NCBI GenBank assembly: GCA_023375785.1
Contig: SZWC01007361.1
Span: 6,730-70,729 of the forward strand
Reading direction: 5' to 3'
DNA from: Penium margaritaceum
Lineage: Eukaryota > Streptophyta > Zygnematophyceae > Desmidiales > Peniaceae
DNA: 64,000 bases
Below the pieces are notes generated by a model that saw only the letters and a program-made list of their open reading frames with translations, ran no database searches and was not told the DNA's origin. Both the position numbers and the translations under genes were made by a program. Shown piece by piece: positions 55,795 to 64,000 of this stretch; position 1 is the stretch's first letter, and every line of letters starts with the position of its first letter.

Positions 55795-56895
55795 AATTGG
55801 AAAATAATTTTAGGGCATACAGGCCCATGCAAGCACGAACATGAGCTCTGTGTGTGAGTGCGATGCAAGACGGCAAGAATTTGGCTAAGTCTGGAACGTT
55901 GAATATAAAAAACAAGGAGAGTTTACAAATGAGCCCCTAGCCGGCTTATATAGGGGCGCCGGCAGCTAACCGCACCGGGCCCCGTCACCCCTGCTGAACC
56001 CAAATGAGTCAACAGGGAGAACACACTGCATACACCATGAGAGTAACAAAGGTGGTCTCCTCGAGGCACCGGAACAACTCTCCGAGTGCCCGGGTCTCGA
56101 CCACCGAGAAAATATGAGCAGTGCCAAAACATCTCGGAATCAACGTCCAGACATCACAGACGGCTTTCCGAACATCGGAAGCCCCACAATAGCCATCGGG
56201 TCTCCTCGTCGCACCGGTACAGTCAACCGGGTGCGCGGGTCTGAACCCACCGAGAAAACTCTCCTACCTCCTGACAAGCCCACATGGCTGCCGGAACGCA
56301 TCGACCGCGTCTCGCCGGCGCTGTCGTAGGTGCTGGAGAAGTCTCGGTGCAGTCCGGNAAATGAGCCCCTAGCGGGCTTATATAGGGGCGCCGGCAGCTA
56401 ACCGCACCGGGCCCCGTCACCCCTGCTGAACCCAAATGAGTCAACAGGGAGAACACACTGCATACACCATGAGAGTAACAAAGGTGGTCTCCTCGAGGCA
56501 CCGGAACAACTCTCCGAGTGCCCGGGTCTCGACCACCGAGAAAATATGAGCAGTGCCAAAACATCTCGGAATCAACGTCCAGACATCACAGACGGCTTTC
56601 CGAACATCGGAAGCCCCACAATATCCATCGGGTCTCCTCGTCGCACCGGTACAGTCAACCGGGTGCGCGGGTCTGAACCCACTGAGAAAACTCTCCAACC
56701 TCCTGACAAGCCCACATGGCTGCCGGAACGCATCGACCGCGTCTCGCCGGCGCTGTCGCAGGTGCTGGAGAAGTCTCGGTGCAGTCCGAAGGCCCGTTGT
56801 GTCGTCACGCCCTCCTCTGCCATATACCCCGAATGTGGGTATATCGGTAAACTAGCAGTGTCGGTCGTGACGGGAGGAAGCCACACAAACCAACA
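55795..56895 (-). repeat. F2 3' LTR, with duplicated assembly segment
   Basis: Same LTR as in F1 (AATTGG to ACCAACA). 55927-56357 and 56359-56789 are almost identical and are joined by one N at 56358. Hairpin motifs at about 56055-56104 and 56200-56247, repeated in the second copy. Confidence 0.82.
56358..56358. other. Assembly join (N) with 431-bp duplication
   Basis: A single N between two near-identical 431-bp segments. Removing one copy gives exactly the LTR length seen in F1, so this is most likely an unmerged contig overlap rather than biology. Confidence 0.8.
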
Positions 56896-56905
56896 CTCCC
56901 CCTGG

Positions 56906-57664
56906 CTGACATAGCCGTCCACGCCAGAACGAATGAGCGAAGGCATGGAACAACAATGCATGGCAAGCCATAACATGCATGAGTCAACTCGCACAAACAA
57001 ACACACACACACTCGTCTGCTATCCATCTAGGGTCTCCCTGGACACTGGCACAGCCCACCAAGTGTCTGGGTCTCGACCATGAGAGGAGTGATGCACACG
57101 CACACAAACCAGTGTAATGCACATCATACACATGTCAGAGGACAAGATGGTCTCCTCGTGACACTGGCGGTACCAGGGTCCGGGTCTCGACCACTACGAG
57201 CAATCCAACTCAATAGTATCATCATCCAAACACAGGATCAAGGGAGGATCTCCTCGTAACACGGGTGCAATGCACCACGTGTCCGGGTCTCAACCAACAG
57301 CTCGTATGCACATGTCACACACAGTATAGCGACACACTAAGACACACGATCACATGGTCTCCTCGTGACACTGGTGCAATGCACCAAGTGTCCGGGTCTC
57401 GACCAACAGCTTGCATGCACATGCCACACACAGTATAGCGACACACTAAGACACACGATCACATGGTCTCCTCGTGACACTGGTGAAATGCACCAAGTGT
57501 CCGGGTCTCGACCAACAGTGTGCTACCATCTATATGCAGCTGTGCAGGCACGTAGCGTGAGGCACATGCGGGATGCTGTAGATGCTCACAACAGAGCATG
57601 GACCTCGCCATGCATCTCCCATGGCGTCGCGTCAGGTCGAGGTCCACACAACACTCCCCCTGGG
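56906..57664 (-). repeat. Tandem hairpin array in the F2 3' region
   Basis: Five hairpin units (57032-57079, 57149-57192, 57247-57295, 57356-57404 and 57465-57513). The last two are near-identical within a 109-bp tandem duplication not present in F0. The array ends CCACACAACA at 57653 and is followed by CTCCCCCTGGG. Confidence 0.8.
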
Positions 57665-57899
57665 CAGATGAACCTGGCAGCGATGTCCTCGATGGAGATG
57701 CTGATGTCGTAGCTGAACAGATCCTGGGCGATGAGTCATGTGGTGTATCCATCATGTAGAGACAGCTCCCCCTGTCACCTGTGAGTCGACTCCCTCCATC
57801 AAAGACGAAGTGGTGTCTCCGGCTACAACTCCTCACGTAAATCTGCATCACTTGGGGTATACCAGTCCTCGCGTGTCTCCCAAGGGTCCCAACTCACAG

Positions 57900-59490
57900 T
57901 CTCTCCTACCTCCGCACTGCCGCGATGCATCTGTGTGCGCCGGAGGGACGGGAATGGGCGAGCAATATGCGTGTGTGGATGAAGTGGCGGAGCTGGCCTC
58001 CGATACGGGATAGGACACCCTGAGACACAAGGGTGTACTGCCAGAAGAGGAGAGCTAGATCACCACTCATGGATGAAGATGAAGATGGGGCAGGTGAGTC
58101 GGGTGGATGAAGGTGCGTGACGGCAGCAGAAGAAGGAGGAGCGATGATGGGGTCGACAGGAGCCGGGATGGCGGAAGCCGAAGGCACGCTCAGCATCACT
58201 GCTGCTGCCGGAAGGCTCCTGCCGGTACCAGTGATGCTTCCCTCCTCGGAGAATCGCTCACGCGCTGCCACCATCTCCCGTTGTAGCATGACTACACGCT
58301 CCTGTAGATCAGCATAATCTGCCTCGGACATGTCGAGGTGGCCCATGTCGACCTGGTGTAGAATAAACTCTGCCTCACTGGATGTTGTAGATGCAGACTC
58401 CACAACTCGTGAGTACAGCGCCATTTGCATCTCTGCTGCTGAAGACGATAGAACTGGTGGTGCTGCATCCTCCTAGGGGTCAACCAAGCTCGCAATGTGC
58501 TGAGACGCTGGAACATCGGATGCAGCTGAAGGTGTCGCATCCATATCACAGCTCGTGTCTGTCATGCGAGGAGTGAGCGGTCGCATGCCGAGAGAGAAGG
58601 AGAAGGAGGAGTCGTCAAAGTCCGTAGAGCATGTGGAAGCGTCGTCCGTGCAGGTACTGCCACTCTCGGCGTCGATGTGATCGGTAGCGTCACCAAGAGG
58701 TGAAATCGAGGGGGCAGAACTCAGCTCCTGCTGACGAGGTAACTCAATCTGCATGTATGGATCTGCTCCGGTGTCCTCGACTGCCGCCATAATGGACACA
58801 GGTGTACAGGGCTCCGGCTCAGCAATGTCCGTCAAGGCGACCAACAAGCGCAGCTGGTGCTCACGCAATGTCTCGCCGGGAACGCTGGTCGCTACCACCT
58901 GCTCGATGATAGAGTATGGATCATCATCTTAATCCATCATGTATGTCGCTGCTCCGTCATGGGTACGGGAACCCGGAGACTGTGGGAAGGTGTACGACTC
59001 CTCACGCTGAAGCTGGTCCTCATGTACCGCAGATGAGACGGTGGAGCCTGCTATGTCTGCTGTAGCATATGTCCCAACGATGTCTCTCAGAACTGCTGCT
59101 CTCAAGAAAGCCTCAACCTCCAAAAGATCAACCGGCTGACTCTGCGCATGCACTGCGTCTGCTATCGTACTGGTGTGAATCTCGTGCGCCAACGCCCCCG
59201 GAGATCCGTGTGGGGCATCCCGATCCGCACAAGACTGTTGTGCCACCACCAGGCCGCTACTGGTCGGAGTCGCGAGTGGCATCGTCAAGGCGCGCGCGAC
59301 CTGCACTCCTCCCGATGCAACCTGCTGCTGCACAATGTCCGGCTGCTGCCCCAGCGTAGATGTCGATCTCAATGACATGCAAGTCCCAAGTACTCCAACA
59401 TCTGCCGGAGTCGTGTGAGTCGTCTGCACACTCTCCCCCGAAAGTCCTAGGCCTCCACCGGACGGAGCCGAAAGTGGCACAGTCCAGGGA
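57900..59490 (-). pseudogene. F2 conserved unknown reading frame, fossil
   Basis: Minus-strand coding-like region of about 1.6 kb, matching F1 22450-23670. Blocks, from the upstream end: 'LLEVEAFLRAAVLRDI', 'EDQLQREESYTFPQSPGS', 'ETLREHQLRLLVALTDIA', 'DDSSFSFSLGMRPLTP', 'ASDVPASQHIASLVDP' and a helical 'SSEAEFILHQVDMGHLDMS', then 'QERVVMLQREMVAARERF'. The downstream tail is Ser/Pro-rich. No family recognised. Its upstream end is cut by B2. A few breaks. Confidence 0.55.
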
Positions 59491-59501
59491 CACCGTGCCT
59501 G

Positions 59502-60084
59502 TGTTGGTTTTTGCGCTCATTGTGCTCTGTTGTGTCCTCCCGGCTTGTGTACATCGGCGTGCAGATGACTGACGGCGAGACTCGACGCTGATGGAGTGTC
59601 GTCCGGTGGAGCCGACGCACGCTGAGGTCTTCTCGCAGTTCGTAGGAGCCCCCTCTCTCCGGCGACGTGTTCAGCTCCATCGGCAAGCCTCCTCGGTGGT
59701 TGCGCTACCGGCAGTCACTACCACCGCAGTCGCTGTCTGCATGCGTCCAGCGCGTACTGTCGTGCCTGCGTCGTCATGCGCTGCCTAGGGTCCCAGTTGC
59801 ATGTTGCATGGCCCTGATTGGCAGCATAAACAGTCGTGGGCACTACCTGGGTTCAGGCTGCCATAACTCCTCGCTACTATTTTTCTAGCAGATTCTGACC
59901 GCACGGCTGCGTTCGCAGCGTCGGTATTATGGTATGGTCCAGTTTTCAGGCAAAACGGACGACGCCCGGGTTTTGGGCTGTCGGCCGTCTGGCAGGCCTC
60001 ACCGAGAAAACCTGCCAGCCTGAAATAGGCTATTTTCTGATTGGCTGATGAACTGAGTAACAAGCTCTACAGAGCTGGGGGGGG
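59502..60084 (+). repeat. B2 5' LTR (right end lost in gap)
   Basis: Aligns with the first 580 bp or so of the B LTRs. Left flank GCCTG is F2 sequence that continues uninterrupted in F1 near 23667. Confidence 0.82.
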
Positions 60085-60085
60085 N
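60085..60085. other. Assembly gap (N)
   Basis: Sequence jumps from the B2 LTR ('agctgggggggg') directly into the middle of gag. By comparison with B, the LTR end, PBS, leader and gag start (about 2 kb or more) are missing. Confidence 0.75.
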
Positions 60086-60720
60086 TCCCTCCAGACCCTG
60101 CCGCCGCCTGGCATGTCCTCACCAGGCCCCATCGCCTGTCCAGCGACGCTGAGATCAGTCGCCTGCTCCGGGAGTTCAACTCCCTACACATGGGGGAGAC
60201 CGAGACGGTCACTGCCTACTGGCAGCGGGCAGAGGACATCCTTCGACGTCTCGGCACATCCGCTCCGCCCCCTCTGTCCGCGCTTCTCACCATCAAGCGC
60301 GGCGCCACCAGCGCGTACGCGGACGTCTTCGTGCACTACCCCCAGGACGTCCTCTCCACCATGGCGGCCCAAGGCACCCTCATGCCCTGGGCGTACGAGC
60401 TCTTCCTCCGTGTTGAGGAAGCTCGACAGGAGTCCCAGCTCCATCGCATGGAGGCACTTGCATCCCCTGCCGTCGCCTCTCCTGCCGGTGCCTCCCTCCC
60501 CGTCGCTTCACCTGCCGTTACATCCGTGGCCGTCGCCTCCCCCGCCTCAGCTACCTCGTCGACGTCAAAGACGAAGAAGAAGCGCAAGAACAAGAAAGGC
60601 AAGGGTCCGTCGCAACAGCAGCAGTAGCAGTCGTCGACCGGATCCAGCGGTGGTGGCTCGGTCTGCCACAACTGCGGTCGGCCCGGACACGGGTGGTACA
60701 CATGCCCCCTCCCGACGGAC
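60086..60720 (+). pseudogene. gag: B2 gag (partial), fossil
   Basis: From 'CPATLRS'-type sequence through 'MGETETVTAYWQRAEDILRRLG' and 'MPWAYELFLRVEEARQESQL' to a Lys-rich segment and the zinc knuckle 'CHNCGRPGHGWYTC' at 60664-60705. Equivalent to B gag from about 4380 on. Confidence 0.85.
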
Positions 60721-61289
60721 GAGGCCCGCGTCATCGCCACCCTGCGGCGCCAGCATGAGCACCGTCTCGCCTCTGCCGCCGTCGCTACTGCTGACACTCC
60801 GACCTCGTCTAGCAGCTCGGCCGCTCCGACAGTTTCGCCTGTCCTACAGACGCCCCCGCAGCAGCAGTACTACTCCCAGCCATCGGCGCTTCCGTTTCCT
60901 TCGCCGGCCCAGTCCTCATACTACCCGGGCTCCGGCGCTATGACTCCGTACTCGGCCTACACTCCCGGGTCATCCTCCCGTGAGCGTCAGCTGGAGCAGT
61001 ACATCGCGCTCCAGCTTGGCTTGCCTCGCCCTCCTCCCCAGGGAAGTGCGAGTTGCGTCACTTCTTGCCCTCCTGCACAGCCTTGCATGACTGAGTCTGA
61101 GCTGCGGTCCTGTCCCGTCTCTTCATCTTTCTCGTCGTCTTCTGTGGTCTCTTCCACCCCACTCCTTGACGACATTGCGTGGCTTGACAATTGGCAGTCT
61201 CGTTTCGCGCCCCCTTCTACCGCGTCCGCATCCCTTGCTTGCTGTCATGTGACCGTCAGCGATCTGGCGACCCCTGTCCAGACCCTGCT

Positions 61290-61570
61290 GAGACCTGGAT
61301 CATCAACTCCGGTGCCACGCATCACATGACGGCCTCTCGCGAGGCCTTCAGTATGCTTGGCCCTGTCGCCGATGTCTCCGGTGTCCGAACGGGCTCCGGA
61401 CAGGTGTTACCGGTCCATGGTGTTGGTGTGGTTCGTTTCCGTGGTCCTGCCGGTGACGTCTTTCTGACTGATGTTCTCTTTGTCCCTGGTCTCGAGCTCG
61501 GCCTCCTTTCCGTGACTGCCCTTGACTGCATGAGGATGGACGTTGTGCACTCGCGTGGTGTTGGCACTGT
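61290..61570 (+). pseudogene. B2 protease-like segment, fossil
   Basis: 'TWIINSGATHHMTASREAFSMLGPVADVSG' and 'DVLFVPGLELGLLSVTALDCM', equivalent to B 5500-5770. Confidence 0.82.
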
Positions 61571-61689
61571 GTCGTTGCGTCCGTCTGGTCTTGTCATCCT
61601 GCATGCCACCGCCTGTGGCAACCTGTGGTATGTCCCTCACCTCCTCTCTTCTTCTCCCGTCTCTGCCTCGTCTGCCGCCACAGGCCATG

Positions 61690-62620
61690 TTTTCGTGACC
61701 AGTACGCTTTCTCCTCAGCACACCCGCCTCTTGCACCGCCGCCTTTGTCACGTCCATTCCGCCGCCATAGACAGCATGCTCCGCACCCAGCCGGCCAAGG
61801 GCCTTGACCCAGAGACCTTCCCTCTCCCGTGCCCCACTGAGTGCATTGATTGCACTCAGGGGAAGATGCATCGATCCACGTACCCCTTGTCTTCCTCCCG
61901 TGCGTCCGCCCCACTCGACCTGATCCACTCGGACGTCATGGGCCCTCTCCCCACCGCGTCCGTCGGGGAACACGGCCGCTATGTCCTCACCCTCACAGAC
62001 GACTATTCCCGCTACCGCTGGGTCTTCTGCCTCCGGCAGAAGAGCGATGTCGCTCGGGCCGTTCAAGACTGGCTCGTCCTTGCCGAACCCGAGTGTGGCC
62101 GCCCTCTTCGCCGCTTTCGCTCTGATCGCGGCGGCGAGTACATGGGCGAGGCCACGGCCTTTCTCGCCTCCCGCGGCATCCACCATGAGACGTCTGCGCC
62201 CTACACACCCGCCCAGAATGGTGTCTCCGAGCGCTGGAACCGCACCATGGCCGACGCCGTCCGCACCATGCGCGTTGAGCCCGGTCTGTCCGATGGCTTC
62301 TCTTTTGAGGCCATGGCCTACATGACCTGGGTATGGAACCGGATTCCCCACGGTCCTCTTCCCCGCCAGTCCACACCCTACCAGCACTGGTGCGGTCGGC
62401 GCGCGGACCTCCGCCCCGCTCGCGTCTGGGGCTGCGTCGCCATTGTGGCTACCCGCCCCACAGCAAGGCGACAAACTCGCCCCGCGCGGCCGCCCCTGCA
62501 CCTTCCTCGGTGTGTCTCGTCAGTCAAAGGCCTGGCGGTTCTGGGACCCGTCCCGGTACTGCATCGTCGAGTCCCGCGATGCCCTCTTCTTTGAGGACCT
62601 ATTTCCCCGCGACCTCATCC
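61690..62620 (+). pseudogene. B2 integrase, well preserved
   Basis: GAG-pre-integrase ('LLHRRLCHVHSAAIDSMLRTQ', 'CIDCTQGKMHRS') and a catalytic core with 'LDLIHSDVMGPLP', 'LTLTDDYSRYRWVF', 'FRSDRGGEYMG' and 'YTPAQNGVSERWNRTMADAVR', the D-D-E arrangement. The C-terminal 'FLGVS.QSKAWRFWDPSRY'-like segment is near 62510-62570. Confidence 0.88.
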
Positions 62621-62699
62621 GCTCCGGCTCATTCGTGTCCCTCCCGTCGCGTGGGGGAGTGGTGATTCCGTCCTCCGTCCTGTCGCTTCCGGGTGACAC

Positions 62700-63180
62700 A
62701 GCACTCCGTCCCTCGGAGCCAGCAGCCCCAGTCGCGTCCGCTGGCCCCTCCGGGCCAGCAGCGCCGACCGCGTCCGCTGGCCCCTCCGAGCCAGCAGCCC
62801 CAGTCGCGTCCGCTGGCCCCTCCGGGCCAGCAGCCCCAGTCGCGTCCGCTGGCCCCTCCCGGCCACCAGCGCCGACCGCGTCCGTTGGCCCCTCCGGGCC
62901 AGCAGCCCCAGTCGCATCCGCTGGCCCCTCCGGGCCAGCAGCGCCGACCGCGTCCGCTGGCCCCTCCGGGCCAGCAGCCCCAGTCGCGTCCGCTGGCCCC
63001 TCCGTGCCAGCAGCCCCAGTCGCGTCCGCTGGCCCCTCCGGGCCAGCAGCGCCGGTCGCGTCCGCTGGCCCCTCAGGGCCAGCGGCCCTAGTCGCGTCTG
63101 CTGGCCCCTCCGGGCCAGCAGTGCCGGTCGCGTCCGCTGGCTCCTCCGCGCTAGACGTCCCGTCCGCCTCCGTTGGCCCG
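62700..63180 (+). repeat. 36-bp minisatellite in the B2 integrase-RT linker
   Basis: About 13 tandem units of 36 bp encoding PAAPVASAGPSG-type 12-mers. Same place and period as in B (6945-7560), with a slightly different unit. Confidence 0.87.
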
Positions 63181-63639
63181 TCAGACGCGGTGACATCTCC
63201 TGCCCGGTCGCGCTACACACGTAGCCCAGGCGGCAGCCTCCGACCTCGGCAGACAGTGCAGACCGTCGCACCGAGTCCCGTGGCGCCTCGACCTCCTGTG
63301 GTTCCACGTGTCTCCTCCACTCCCTCGGTCGTGAGTGGGGACCCTGGCACGAAGGTTCTCGGCCTGACCACCTCGGCCATCATCTCCGACCTTCACCCGG
63401 GCTCTGCACTGGGCTATGCCATGCTTCATCACGAGCATCGGCATGCTGTCATGGCTGCACTCGCCCGCATCCCACCTGGAGCTCGTGATGCGCACGCCCT
63501 CTCCGTCCGGTCCACAGCACGCCCGGAGGACCCAGCCACCCTACGCGAGGCTCGAGCCTCTTCTGAGGCCGCACATTGGGATGTCGCCTACGCCGAGGAG
63601 CTTGCTGCTATCCGGCAGCACCACGTGTACAACCTCGTT

Positions 63640-64000
63640 GATCTCCCTCCAGGTCGAAAGGCCATTGGCGCCAAGTGGGTCTTTCGGCGCAAGTGGAAGC
63701 CTGACGGGTCCTTGGACAAGTACAAGGCCCGCCTCACAGCAAAGGGGTTTGCTCAGGTCCCTGGAGTCGATTACGACCAGATCTTCGCCCCTGTCGGTCG
63801 GTTCTCCACTAGCCGAGCGCTCTTCAGCCTGGTTGCCCAGCATGGGTGGGAGCTACATCAGATGGACGTGAGCAACGCATTCCTCCATGGCTCACTGGAG
63901 GGTGAGGAACTCTACATGGTGCAGCCCCCAGGGTTTGACGACGGTACTGAGAGAGTCTGGCGGCTGCGGAAGGCCCTCTATGGTCTGAAGCAGTCGCCTC
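63640..64000 (+). pseudogene. B2 reverse transcriptase (5' part), runs off the window
   Basis: 'KAIGAKWVFRRKWKPDGSLDKY', 'KARLTAKGFAQVPGVDYDQIF', 'WELHQMDVSNAFLHGSLEGEEL' and 'WRLRKALYGLKQSP'. The window ends before the catalytic YVDD region. Confidence 0.88.

Larger units (their letters stand above)
55795..59501 (-). mobile_element. F2: second non-autonomous F element, cut by B2
   Basis: Minus strand. 3' LTR 55795-56895 (true length about 669 bp after allowing for the duplicated assembly segment), PPT1 56896-56905, tandem hairpin units to 57653, PPT-like site 57654-57664, then the unknown reading frame. At 59501 it is interrupted by B2. The remainder (leader, PBS, 5' LTR) would lie beyond the window. 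No gag or pol domain is visible. Confidence 0.8.
59502..64000 (+). mobile_element. Copia B2: B-family element, incomplete at the right window edge
   Basis: Inserted in F2 on the plus strand. The 5' LTR starts at 59502 (TGTTGGTTTTTGCGCTC) and runs to an assembly gap (N at 60085) that removes the LTR end, the PBS, the leader and the start of gag. Then gag, protease, integrase, 36-bp repeat linker and the first part of RT; the window ends inside RT. Better preserved than B, with only about four breaks in view. Confidence 0.88.

Noticed and set aside
61407-62501. Long minus-strand frame of 364 codons
   Set aside because: Shadow of the well-preserved B2 integrase on the plus strand; no family features.
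62615-63307. Minus-strand frame with LARRGQRTR-like repeats
   Set aside because: Antisense reading of the 36-bp minisatellite in B2.
1-64000. Complete tRNA genes, rRNA genes or host protein-coding genes
   Set aside because: None found. Every recognisable coding domain belongs to a retrotransposon, and tRNA-like matches are isolated boxes or primer-binding sites.

Overview
This 64-kb window comes from a eukaryotic genome and holds, as far as I can see, only transposable elements. I found no host gene, rRNA gene, complete tRNA gene or CRISPR array. Every element with a visible primer-binding site (PBS) uses the initiator-Met type (TGGTATCAGAGC or close variants). Both Gypsy elements end in a chromodomain, and the Copia elements have the order gag-PR-INT-RT-RH. 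This fits a large, repeat-choked genome of the green lineage (streptophyte alga or land plant), but the species cannot be fixed from the sequence. All coding regions are decayed and are treated here as fossils.

Positions 1-48,961 form one nest of insertions inside insertions, readable from target-site duplications (TSDs) and from LTR sequence that resumes on the far side of each insert. The outermost element is Copia D, whose 5' LTR starts at 1270 and is split at 1342. Into that split went Copia C (1343-48492; TSD AATGG/GATGG). The 5' LTR of C was itself hit three times: by Copia B (1472-10433, + strand, TSD ATTTT), by Copia E (10457-19902, - strand, itself carrying a 700-bp solo-LTR-like insert L) and by a miniature LTR element, X (20156-42311). 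X is only about 357 bp without its insert, so it is a TRIM. The 3' LTR of X holds element F1 (20385-42178, - strand, TSD GCGGC). F1 in turn contains two chromodomain Gypsy elements, G2 (25070-33906, - strand) and G1 (35390-41755, + strand). The deepest chain is D > C > X > F1 > G1 or G2, five levels.

Right of 48,961 the inside of D continues to about 53,150. There a second Copia fragment (H) begins in the middle of an integrase. H contains a solo LTR of family A (54639-55275, TSD CCTAG) and is cut at 55,795 by a second F element, F2 (- strand). F2 is cut at 59,502 by a second member of the B family, B2, which runs off the window at 64,000. Single N characters at 56,358 and 60,085 mark assembly joins; the first has about 431 bp duplicated on both sides and is probably an artefact. 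The first 1,264 bases hold an LTR of family A (A0) and a piece of another F relative (F0).

Three things stand out beyond ordinary retrotransposon litter. (1) A hairpin motif of about 44-51 bp, ending GGTCTC at one side and GGGTCTCGACC at the other, recurs in the LTRs and 3' region of F and in the leaders of C and D, always in the same orientation relative to element sense, with compensating changes in its stem. (2) The F family has LTRs, PBS and polypurine tracts (PPTs) but no recognisable gag or pol; instead it carries an unrecognised reading frame conserved between two copies. (3) The leader of Copia B carries two near-perfect hairpins just after the PBS and five perfect TGACGTCA palindromes within 150 bp.
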